Below, one piece after another: positions 1 to 4,906 of a stretch of 6,575 bases of DNA. The position numbers and the translations under genes were made by a program. Numbering within the stretch: position 1 is the first letter of the stretch; every line of letters begins with the position of its first letter. Location of the stretch: contig CP070627.1 in the NCBI GenBank assembly GCA_020355945.1, positions 5,326,338-5,332,912 on the forward strand. The letters are read 5' to 3'. The notes below the pieces were generated by a model. That model was given only the letters and a program-made list of their open reading frames with translations. It was not told where the DNA came from and searched no databases. Source of the DNA: Candidatus Aminicenantota bacterium. GTDB lineage: Bacteria > Acidobacteriota > Aminicenantia > UBA2199.

Positions 1-56
1 GGACCCCCCAGCAAAAACTTTTTATTATTATACCTACCTTACACCCTTCCTTTCTT

Positions 57-86
57 CTTCGTGTACCTTTGTGTATCTTTGTGGCT
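57..86. repeat. Degenerate 10-bp tandem repeat, three units
   Basis: Three imperfect decamers stand head to tail: CTTCGTGTAC, CTTTGTGTAT and CTTTGTGGCT. The tract ends just before the TATAAT that precedes the first gene. A comparable three-unit decamer tract in the opposite orientation lies directly after that gene's stop codon (1531-1560). Both tracts, read towards the gene start, end in GTGG. Repeats of this general look occur between genes in many environmental bacterial genomes, but I cannot name the family. Positions 1-56 hold only pyrimidine-rich sequence with no recognisable feature. Confidence 0.6.
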
Positions 87-91
87 ATAAT
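86..91 (+). promoter_or_regulatory. Candidate -10 box (TATAAT), start-proximal
   Basis: A perfect TATAAT ends 8 nt before the ATG at 100. No convincing -35 hexamer lies 16-18 bp upstream (63-68 reads GTACCT), and there is no TGn extension. If used, transcription would begin within a base or two of the ATG and give a leaderless message. That fits the absence of a Shine-Dalgarno sequence. The hexamer alone is weak evidence in an AT-rich stretch. Confidence 0.35.
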
Positions 92-99
92 TAAAAAAA

Positions 100-1530
100 A
101 TGATTGAATTATCTGAAAATAAAAACAAAATTGCTGCTGCAATGGACTATATTTCGCAGAAGCGGGATAAATATATCCGCAGGAGCAGGTATTATTACAA
201 GGATATGATAAAGTTCTTAAAATTCAATATCCCGGAAGGCAGCCATGTACTGGAAATCGGCTGCGGTACCGGGTATCTGCTCAATGCACTAAAACCTTCC
301 CGTGGAGTGGGCATTGATATCTCTTCCGGCATGGTTGCCATTGCAAAAGAGAAATACAGCCACCTGGAATTTTACCGGATGGATGCAGAGAATATCCATC
401 TGGCAGAGACCTTTGATTTTATTGTTATTTCAGATACTTTGGGGTATTTCGAGGATATTCAACAGGCTTTTAAAGAACTGGCAAAAGTGGTTCACCCGGG
501 AACGCGAATTATTATCACCTATCACAATTTTTTATGGCAGCCGCTCTTAAGAGCAGCGGAATGGCTGCGCTTAAAAATGCCCCATGCCCGGTTGAACTGG
601 TTGAATAAAGGAGATATTGTTAATTTACTCCAATTGGAAGGGTTTGAGATCATTAAAAAAGGGCGCCGGTTATTATTTCCAAAATTTTTCCCTTTGCTTT
701 CCTGGATTTTTAACAAATATATCGCTCACCTTCCTCTTTTTAACTTGTTTTGCCTTACCGGTTATATTATTGGTCGTCCCGCGGTATGGGACACCGCGGA
801 CAATAAAGCCTACAGCGTCAGTGTGATTGTACCGGCCCGTAATGAAAAAGGTAATATTGAAAACGCGGTGAAACGTATGCCGCGATTGGGAAAACACACC
901 GAAATTATCTTCGTGGAAGGGCACTCCAGGGACAATACTTTGGAAGAAATCAAACGGGTATGTGAAAAATATAAAGATCAATGGGATGTCAAATACACGG
1001 TACAGGAAGGTAAAGGCAAGGGTGATGCGGTTCGCAAGGGATTTGCCACAGCCAATGGGGATATATTGATGATCCTGGACGGCGACCTGACAGTCACGCC
1101 CGAGGACTTACCTAAATTCTATAATGCCATTACTTCAGGCAGGGGTGAATATATCAACGGCTCACGCCTGGTCTATCCTATGGAAAAACAAGCCATGCGC
1201 ATCTTGAATATCGTAGGGAACAAATTTTTCTCTTTGATGTTCACCTGGCTGTTAGGTCAGCCGTTGAAAGATACCCTTTGCGGCACCAAAGTAATTTCAA
1301 AAGAGAATTGGGAAAAAATCGTTGCTAATCGAAGCTATTTCGGTGAATTTGATCCGTTTGGCGATTTTGATTTAATATTCGGTGCTGCTAAATTGAATTT
1401 GAAGATTGTAGAAGTCCCGATTCGCTACCGGGCCAGGGAGTACGGCAAAACCAATATCTCCCGCTTCCGCCACGGCTGGTTGTTACTCAAAATGGTCTTT
1501 TTCGCCATGAATAAAATAAAATTTATTTAG
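100..1530 (+). CDS. Methyltransferase-glycosyltransferase fusion (class I SAM + GT2)
   Basis: This 476-residue protein has two enzyme domains. Residues about 30-185 form a class I SAM-dependent methyltransferase: motif I is VLEIGCGTGYLL (50-61), followed by the acidic GID (71-73) of the ribose-binding strand. Residues about 190-230 are a hydrophobic linker rich in Leu, Phe and Ile, which may sit at the membrane face. Residues 238-476 are a GT-A fold family-2 glycosyltransferase like dolichol/polyprenyl-phosphate mannose synthase: SVIVPARNE (241-249), the metal-binding DGD (327-329), DTLCGTK (391-397) and RAREYGKT (444-451). No C-terminal transmembrane pair is present, so it resembles the soluble DPM1-type enzyme. 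A likely role is transfer of a sugar to a lipid carrier or glycan, with methylation of the same product, near the inner membrane. The substrate is unknown. Such fusions are known from annotation of other bacteria. The start is the first ATG in frame, with no Shine-Dalgarno. The gene stands alone, so no pathway neighbours narrow its role. Confidence 0.9.
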   Translation: MIELSENKNKIAAAMDYISQKRDKYIRRSRYYYKDMIKFLKFNIPEGSHVLEIGCGTGYLLNALKPSRGVGIDISSGMVAIAKEKYSHLEFYRMDAENIHLAETFDFIVISDTLGYFEDIQQAFKELAKVVHPGTRIIITYHNFLWQPLLRAAEWLRLKMPHARLNWLNKGDIVNLLQLEGFEIIKKGRRLLFPKFFPLLSWIFNKYIAHLPLFNLFCLTGYIIGRPAVWDTADNKAYSVSVIVPARNEKGNIENAVKRMPRLGKHTEIIFVEGHSRDNTLEEIKRVCEKYKDQWDVKYTVQEGKGKGDAVRKGFATANGDILMILDGDLTVTPEDLPKFYNAITSGRGEYINGSRLVYPMEKQAMRILNIVGNKFFSLMFTWLLGQPLKDTLCGTKVISKENWEKIVANRSYFGEFDPFGDFDLIFGAAKLNLKIVEVPIRYRAREYGKTNISRFRHGWLLLKMVFFAMNKIKFI

Positions 1531-1560
1531 CCACGGACAAACACGGACAAACACGGACAA
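1531..1560. repeat. 10-bp tandem repeat CACGGACAAA, three units
   Basis: CCACGGACAA is followed by two identical ACACGGACAA units. The tract begins at the first base after the TAG stop of the methyltransferase-glycosyltransferase gene. Read on the minus strand it is TTGTCCGTGT-type decamers ending in GTGG. This mirrors in period, copy number and end the tract upstream of the same gene (57-86). Confidence 0.85.
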
Positions 1561-1659
1561 TATTGTTAAATGAGGATAAAGGGAACAAGGGGGCTTGCCC
1601 CGAATGCCGCTAAGTTAAGGCTAAATGTGCATAGTAAAGGCATTTTGGTACCGAAGCAT

Positions 1660-1854
1660 ACACACCCCGCCACCTTCATCTATACGATGAAGGAGTCACC
1701 CCTCTCGAGAGGGGATTTCCGGAAAGCACTCAGTGCCTGGTGCTCAAGACGCAGTATTGAGTCCTTAAATTCCCCTCTTGAGAGGGGTGGCCCGAAGGGC
1801 CGGGGTGTGTCTCCCCTCTTGAGAGGGGTGGCCGCGAAGCGGCCGGGGTGTGTC
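1660..1854. repeat. REPIN-like composite of three palindromic units
   Basis: Three copies of one unit make up this element. Each unit has a fixed stem CCCCTCT(N2)AGAGGGG, a variable stem and a GGGGTGTGT end. The left copy (1660-1715) is inverted: it starts ACACACCCC, has the variable stem CCTTCATC-TATAC-GATGAAGG (1673-1693) and ends with a perfect 16-bp palindrome at 1699-1714. The two right copies are direct and adjacent: 1771-1811, with stem GGCCC-GAA-GGGCC (1789-1801), and 1812-1854, with stem GGCCGC-GAA-GCGGCC (1830-1844). The 55-bp centre (1716-1770) has smaller dyads, including GCACT-C-AGTGC (1727-1737) and CTCAA...TTGAG (1744-1762). The variable stems differ in sequence but stay fully paired, so pairing appears to be what is kept. 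Similar repeats are, from memory, common between genes in Bacteroidota and environmental genomes. No transposase is present, so it is either a non-autonomous element or a structured RNA/DNA site. Confidence 0.8.
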
Positions 1855-1863
1855 TAATTAAAT

Positions 1864-1895
1864 TGCTAAAATCAAATATTAATAAATGTTTAGCA
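1864..1895 (-). terminator. Weak hairpin between convergent genes
   Basis: TGCTAAA (1864-1870) pairs with TTTAGCA (1889-1895) across an 18-nt AT-rich loop. It lies 42 nt beyond the stop of the minus-strand hydrolase. On the minus strand the second arm is followed by ATTTAATT rather than a clean T run, and the stem has few GC pairs. It could end the hydrolase transcript but is a poor intrinsic terminator. No better candidate exists in 1855-1936. Confidence 0.25.
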
Positions 1896-1936
1896 TTATC
1901 TTAGTAGCATTCGGGACAGGCAAAAAATATCGCCAT

Positions 1937-3655
1937 CTAATTCCTCTTCGCCAGGGGTGCCCCCCTGGATAAAAAAAGATTCTTGATGCCGTCGGTGCGA
2001 ATATTAAAACCCTCAATCTTGCCGGCTTTGTTACGTACAAATTTAATATAAGGTCCTATCGTTATAAATTCATCTTTTACCGTCGGGTCCATAACCACAT
2101 CAAAATGAAGACCCCGTACCTTGAACATTAACTTTTTATCTTTGAGAAAAAGCTTGTATACGGCCCCCAGTTCTTCGCTGTAATAATTCCCTACATATTC
2201 TTTTAATTGACGGAGAGTGAGGGTTAGAACAGGAACGGGTTCACAAATCACCGGCTCATAATTACCAAGGGTTACTTTCATTTTCAAAGGCCCAAAAGGA
2301 TCAGGCTTGATAAAGCTGACCAGGAAATCAAAGCCGGCACCAACCGTTTTAAATTCGGTTTTACTGGTGGGAACCAGGTGGAACACAGCGCCTGAAGAGG
2401 ACTTCACGTCAAGTTTGTCTCCCTGCGGGGATACGGATAACGTCCACACATTATAGGATACAGGGTTTTGGTAAGAGCCGACCTTATCTTCCAGGGAGGA
2501 TAGAGGAAGAGAAACCGCGGTCAGTTCTTGGCGGCTTTTGGGTTTTTCTTTCAATTGATCCGCCAGGTAGATATCGGCGATCCGTGCAGCCAAATGGTAG
2601 GTGTCAATGGTCCCGAGGTTTGCCAGGCAGATGACAGAGAAATCCTGGTCCGGGAAGCGCATGATTTCTGAGCGGTAACCGTTCCATCCGCCACCGTGCG
2701 TGACTATAGTTAAACCTTTATATTTCCCTACTAGCAGGCCCAACGCATAGTTAATTTTTTTACCGTTGTTCAAGACACCTGGCGTCAGCATGGTTTTAAT
2801 AATGTCCTGGCTGCCTTTTCCCAGTTTATTGTGGTAAAAATTTTGATCCCAGCGGAAAAGGTCATCCAGGTTGGATAGGATACCGCCGCTGCCATCTCCT
2901 GCCAGGAGTGAAACTTCCAGCGCGTAACCGCTGGCTCCCCTGGGAGAATAACCAATCGCCCGGTTTTTAATGATCTGGCTGATATCATCGTAAAAATAGG
3001 TGTGTTTCATGCCCAGGGGCTGGAATATGTTTTGACGGAAAAAATCCCCCAGGGATTTCCCCGACACCCTCTGCACCAACAAACCCAGCAAGAAATACCC
3101 GGAATTGGAATAAATATGTTCGTCCCCTGGTGTGTTGTTTAGTTTTTCCTGTCGAATAATCAGGTCCATGATATCTTCAACCGGGTAGTGGTTTATCCAG
3201 CGCCTGCCGCCCAGGAGCAGCAGCATGGCGTATTCACGGATGCCGCTGGTGTGATAAAGAAGATGGCGAATGGTTATGGGGTGACCGTAATCCGGGAATT
3301 CCGGGAAGTATTGGCGAATATTATCATCTAACGATATTTTGCCTTCCTCTGCCAACAGGGCAACGGAAAAGGCGGTAAATTGTTTTGTGTTGGAGGCGAT
3401 GTCGAAAACAGATTCGGGGGTGAGCGGGACACTGCGCTCCAGGTCGGCCATCCCGTAAGCTTTTTTGTAAATGATTTTACCCTTTTTTATGACAGCCACC
3501 GCGCAGCCCGGTGAATACCGCTTGTCCCATTGACGAAACAATTGATCCACCCTGTCTGTCTTATGTATTTCACCCTGGACAGCGCTCGCCCATCCCAATA
3601 CCAATACTAAGATCAAAACCACATGGGCTGTGCGGGAAACGAATTTACATGGCAT
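1937..3655 (-). CDS. Exported serine hydrolase, class C beta-lactamase family
   Basis: This 572-residue protein begins with a signal peptide: a basic start, the hydrophobic stretch 11-22 and a likely cleavage after AVQG (residue 29). It is therefore exported to the periplasm or cell surface. The catalytic domain (about 35-365) carries all three motifs of the beta-lactamase/DD-peptidase fold: SNTK (88-91, nucleophile Ser88 and Lys91), YSN (182-184) and HGG (320-322). Two C-terminal segments, about 388-465 and 483-565, each begin with an L..YVG.Y-like motif (VGSY, VGNY) and are predicted to be beta-rich. They look like tandem lipocalin-like domains as in Pab87-type peptidases. The family includes D-amino-acid peptidases, esterases and penicillin-binding-like enzymes, and most members are not resistance enzymes. 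The substrate cannot be deduced. The start is well supported by AAAGGAG 9 nt upstream. The gene stands alone and is divergent from nothing close. An alternative reading is a single larger C-terminal domain. Confidence 0.93.
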   Translation of the reverse strand: MPCKFVSRTAHVVLILVLVLGWASAVQGEIHKTDRVDQLFRQWDKRYSPGCAVAVIKKGKIIYKKAYGMADLERSVPLTPESVFDIASNTKQFTAFSVALLAEEGKISLDDNIRQYFPEFPDYGHPITIRHLLYHTSGIREYAMLLLLGGRRWINHYPVEDIMDLIIRQEKLNNTPGDEHIYSNSGYFLLGLLVQRVSGKSLGDFFRQNIFQPLGMKHTYFYDDISQIIKNRAIGYSPRGASGYALEVSLLAGDGSGGILSNLDDLFRWDQNFYHNKLGKGSQDIIKTMLTPGVLNNGKKINYALGLLVGKYKGLTIVTHGGGWNGYRSEIMRFPDQDFSVICLANLGTIDTYHLAARIADIYLADQLKEKPKSRQELTAVSLPLSSLEDKVGSYQNPVSYNVWTLSVSPQGDKLDVKSSSGAVFHLVPTSKTEFKTVGAGFDFLVSFIKPDPFGPLKMKVTLGNYEPVICEPVPVLTLTLRQLKEYVGNYYSEELGAVYKLFLKDKKLMFKVRGLHFDVVMDPTVKDEFITIGPYIKFVRNKAGKIEGFNIRTDGIKNLFLSRGAPLAKRN

Positions 3656-3663
3656 GATATCAA

Positions 3664-3671
3664 GCTCCTTT
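3664..3671 (-). promoter_or_regulatory. Ribosome binding site of the serine hydrolase
   Basis: On the minus strand AAAGGAGC lies with GGAG 9 nt before the ATG at 3655. It fixes the start chosen for the hydrolase. It also shows that this organism uses Shine-Dalgarno initiation for some genes, unlike the starts of murA and the methyltransferase-glycosyltransferase gene. Confidence 0.8.
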
Positions 3672-3701
3672 GTAAGTTATTCTTACCTGTTTCACCAGAC
3701 T

Positions 3702-3730
3702 ATTTTACCAGATTGGGGAAGAAAATCCAA
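3702..3730 (-). promoter_or_regulatory. Candidate extended -10 promoter of the hydrolase
   Basis: On the minus strand TTGGAT (3730-3725) is followed after 17 bp by TAAAAT (3707-3702), preceded by TGG. This gives an extended TGnTAAAAT -10 element with a partial -35. Transcription would start near 3695 and leave a leader of about 40 nt containing the Shine-Dalgarno site. One copy of a 26-bp dyad-like repeat (3735-3760) lies directly upstream of the -35. Confidence 0.4.
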
Positions 3731-3734
3731 ATTT

Positions 3735-3760
3735 AAAATTAGAATATCCAGGGAAATTGC
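3735..3760. repeat. 26-bp dyad-like repeat, copy 1
   Basis: This stretch and 4835-4860 share 20 of 26 positions without gaps, with a common core AATTAGAAT..(C)..GGGAAATTG. Each copy has an imperfect dyad of the form GAAT.TCC...GGGAAATT. Copy 1 lies just upstream of the hydrolase promoter. Together the copies bracket the DUF6338/proline-rich unit. It may be an operator, an upstream activating element or part of an interspersed repeat. Confidence 0.5.
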
Positions 3761-3805
3761 AGTGATTCTCATTTTGAATTTTTTTGCCACTTTTTGTCAA
3801 GGTAG

Positions 3806-3825
3806 GGGCGGGAGTTTCCCCGTCC
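3806..3825. repeat. GC-rich hairpin
   Basis: GGGCGGG (3806-3812) pairs with CCCGTCC (3819-3825) over six Watson-Crick pairs and one G-U pair, with the loop AGTTTC. It is surrounded by AT-rich sequence. It is followed by GTAAAC on the plus strand and TACCTTGAC on the minus strand, with no T run, so it is not a standard terminator. It resembles degenerate intergenic GGGGCGGG...CCCCGCCC repeats seen in many genomes. Confidence 0.45.
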
Positions 3826-3893
3826 GTAAACTTTGAACATTCAACAATACTGGTTATTTATTTTTCGATGTGAACACGGCTATAACCTCCCAG

Positions 3894-3902
3894 TGATATA
3901 AT
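3894..3902 (+). promoter_or_regulatory. Extended -10 facing the DUF6338 unit (antisense)
   Basis: TGATATAAT is a perfect TGn-extended -10 element on the plus strand. No -35 is evident 17 bp upstream (3874-3879, ACACGG), though extended -10 promoters can work without one. Transcription would begin near 3909 and run through the complement of the proline-rich mini-gene and the DUF6338 gene, giving an antisense RNA. No plus-strand gene follows that would explain it. Confidence 0.3.
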
Positions 3903-3974
3903 GAGGAGAAAAATTTGCCCTGGTTCAAATCTTTACACTAATACGCCATATATGGCTAAAATATGAAGTGCCGT

Positions 3975-4097
3975 TCATCTTTTAGGTGGCGGCGGCGGCG
4001 GCGGCGGCGGTGTTGGCTTTGTCACTACACGCTGGGGTTTATCGGTTATTCCTTTTGTTTCATTGGGCGAAGGTTGCGGTGCTTTACGTCCTCCCAT
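3975..4097 (-). CDS. Small basic protein with polyproline tail
   Basis: This 40-residue gene is too short for routine calling but well supported. Its ATG (4097) follows GGGAGG (4109-4104) at 6-nt spacing, the best ribosome site in the window. It overlaps the last 14 nt of the DUF6338 gene in another frame, so the ribosome site lies inside the upstream gene and translational coupling is expected. The protein begins MGGRKAPQPSPNETKG, has many Lys and Arg residues and no hydrophobic segment. It ends with nine consecutive prolines (30-38) then Lys-Arg and stop. Seven of the prolines are consecutive CCG codons. Runs of three or more prolines stall ribosomes without EF-P, so expression should depend on that factor. 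I do not recognise a named family. I infer that it works with, or on, the membrane protein encoded just upstream. A longer in-frame version from 4157 has no start signal and was not preferred. Confidence 0.7.
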   Translation of the reverse strand: MGGRKAPQPSPNETKGITDKPQRVVTKPTPPPPPPPPPKR

Positions 4098-4737
4098 TTT
4101 GTACCTCCCTTTTATCTTTAGAAAGTTCTTTACTATCAAATACCATAAATTCGACAAATACTACCACATTTGCCGGAATCAAAATACGTTTAACGCCTTC
4201 TAAGGGTATTCTTTCTGTCTTTCTTCTTTTCTCTGTCAACCATTCAGCTTCACTCAAAGAAAAATGTCCGATGCCAGGTTGACTCGGCCATTCTTCCGGC
4301 CATCCATACAGTCTTCGGCCATCTTTTAAATGCAAAACAACATAGGTTTTATATTGAGAAAAAACTCCAAACCATTCGGAAGGGTGAGATGTTTCTTTTG
4401 TAAACTTCATACTCCTTAGAATAGAATGGATTTTGTCGTTATTTGCTAACCGTGCAAACATTAATCCTATAAAAAAGGCAATTATTATAGAACAAACAAA
4501 AACGACTTCTTTGGTCAAAATCCCAGAACCAAATCCATGATGTCCGAATAACGAAAAAATCCATTGAAAAATATTAACAAAAAATTGTACAATAACAGTG
4601 AAAATTAATGCCTGGACAACACGCTCAAATGGAGAAGGCTTTGGATAGGCTGTAAGTCCATAAAAAATCCAGGCAGAAATGAATCCTGGAAGTAAATACG
4701 ATAACAATGAAACAACTTCTTTTGATATTGGTTCCAT
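4084..4737 (-). CDS. DUF6338-like membrane protein, 217 aa
   Basis: The N-terminal half contains three hydrophobic helices at about 8-28 (with LLPGF), 41-64 and 77-97. The rest (about 100-217) is soluble and probably cytosolic by the positive-inside rule. It includes a beta-rich segment with YVVLHLKDGRRLYGWPEEW (132-150) followed by PGIGHFSLSEAEWL, a layout I recognise from memory as DUF6338. That family has no known function. The length is complete for the family. Its 3' end carries the ribosome site of the overlapping proline-rich mini-gene, so the two form one unit. There is no Shine-Dalgarno: TATAAA (4747-4742) ends only 4 nt before the ATG and TATGCT (4755-4750) ends 12 nt before it, so a leaderless start is possible. 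Base composition is visibly AT-richer than in murA or the hydrolase (22 of 60 G+C at 4501-4560 against 29 of 60 at 5461-5520), which suggests acquisition. The gene is divergent from murA. The family call is probable and the function unknown. Confidence 0.75.
   Translation of the reverse strand: MEPISKEVVSLLSYLLPGFISAWIFYGLTAYPKPSPFERVVQALIFTVIVQFFVNIFQWIFSLFGHHGFGSGILTKEVVFVCSIIIAFFIGLMFARLANNDKIHSILRSMKFTKETSHPSEWFGVFSQYKTYVVLHLKDGRRLYGWPEEWPSQPGIGHFSLSEAEWLTEKRRKTERIPLEGVKRILIPANVVVFVEFMVFDSKELSKDKREVQNGRT
4104..4109 (-). promoter_or_regulatory. Ribosome binding site inside the DUF6338 gene
   Basis: GGGAGG on the minus strand sits 6 nt before the ATG of the 40-residue proline-rich gene and within the final codons of the upstream gene. 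It decides the start of the mini-gene and argues for its being real. Confidence 0.75.
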
Positions 4738-4834
4738 ATTATTTATAGTAGCATAGATTTACAAAAATGACAACAGCTTCTAGTATACCTTTGACAAAAA
4801 ACTATCTTCCCAGGCGGAAAAATAATAAATTGCC

Positions 4835-4860
4835 ATAATTAGAATTCCTGGGGAAATTGT
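4835..4860. repeat. 26-bp dyad-like repeat, copy 2
   Basis: This is the second copy of the repeat at 3735-3760 (20 of 26 positions identical, same orientation). Here the dyad reads GAATTCC-TG-GGGAAATT. It ends 7 bp before the -35 hexamer of the candidate murA promoter, a position fitting an activator or upstream-element site. Confidence 0.5.
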
Positions 4861-4867
4861 AAAATAC

Positions 4868-4896
4868 TTGAAAATTACAGGAAAAATTTATATAAT
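4868..4896 (+). promoter_or_regulatory. Near-consensus sigma70-type promoter of murA
   Basis: TTGAAA (4868-4873), a 17-bp spacer and a perfect TATAAT (4891-4896) give the strongest promoter in the window. Transcription should begin around 4903, only about 4 nt before the murA ATG at 4907, so the message would be almost leaderless. The TTG that opens the longer in-frame reading is itself the start of the -35 box. Confidence 0.65.
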
Positions 4897-4906
4897 TGAC
4901 TTTCCA

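Larger units (their letters stand above)
3656..3974. other. Intergenic region, 319 nt, no gene seen
   Basis: This gap separates the starts of the minus-strand hydrolase and the stop of the minus-strand proline-rich mini-gene. It contains the hydrolase promoter and ribosome site, a 26-bp repeat copy (3735-3760), a GC-rich hairpin (3806-3825), a plus-facing extended -10 (3894-3902) and a 12-bp palindrome GCCATATATGGC (3945-3956). No open frame here has both a start signal and a protein-like sequence. Confidence 0.7.

Noticed and set aside
1590..1601. GGGG-CTTG-CCCC hairpin after the fusion gene
   Set aside because: It is followed by GAATGCCGC rather than a T run, so it is not an intrinsic terminator; a four-pair stem alone is weak.
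1771..1854. Two adjacent repeat units as a possible CRISPR array
   Set aside because: The units abut with no spacers and are themselves double palindromes; no cas gene is present.
1570..1857. 95-codon plus-strand frame after the fusion gene
   Set aside because: It is a translation of the palindromic repeat units (SPLERGG-type peptide strings), lacks a ribosome site and has no protein-like composition.
3922..3931. GGTTCAAATC, resembling a tRNA T-loop
   Set aside because: The flanking bases do not form a five-pair stem and there is no acceptor or anticodon arm, so neither a tRNA nor a clear attachment site is supported.
3901..3966. 21-codon plus-strand frame starting inside TATAATG
   Set aside because: It is too short, has no ribosome site upstream and shows no recognisable sequence.
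3975..4157. 60-codon version of the proline-rich gene
   Set aside because: The extra 20 residues lie within the DUF6338 gene and have no start signal, whereas the ATG at 4097 has a strong one.
3986..4282. 98-codon plus-strand frame opening with a run of alanines
   Set aside because: It is the antisense shadow of the proline tract and of the DUF6338 gene, with no ribosome site.
4791..4796. Perfect TTGACA on the plus strand upstream of murA
   Set aside because: No -10-like hexamer lies 16-18 bp downstream (4814-4819 reads GCGGAA); the nearest AT-rich hexamer is 24 bp away.
4868..4906. TTG start adding 13 residues to MurA
   Set aside because: The added residues do not fit the family and the TTG is part of a consensus-like -35 box. 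The nearest purine-rich stretch upstream is about 12 nt away and weak.
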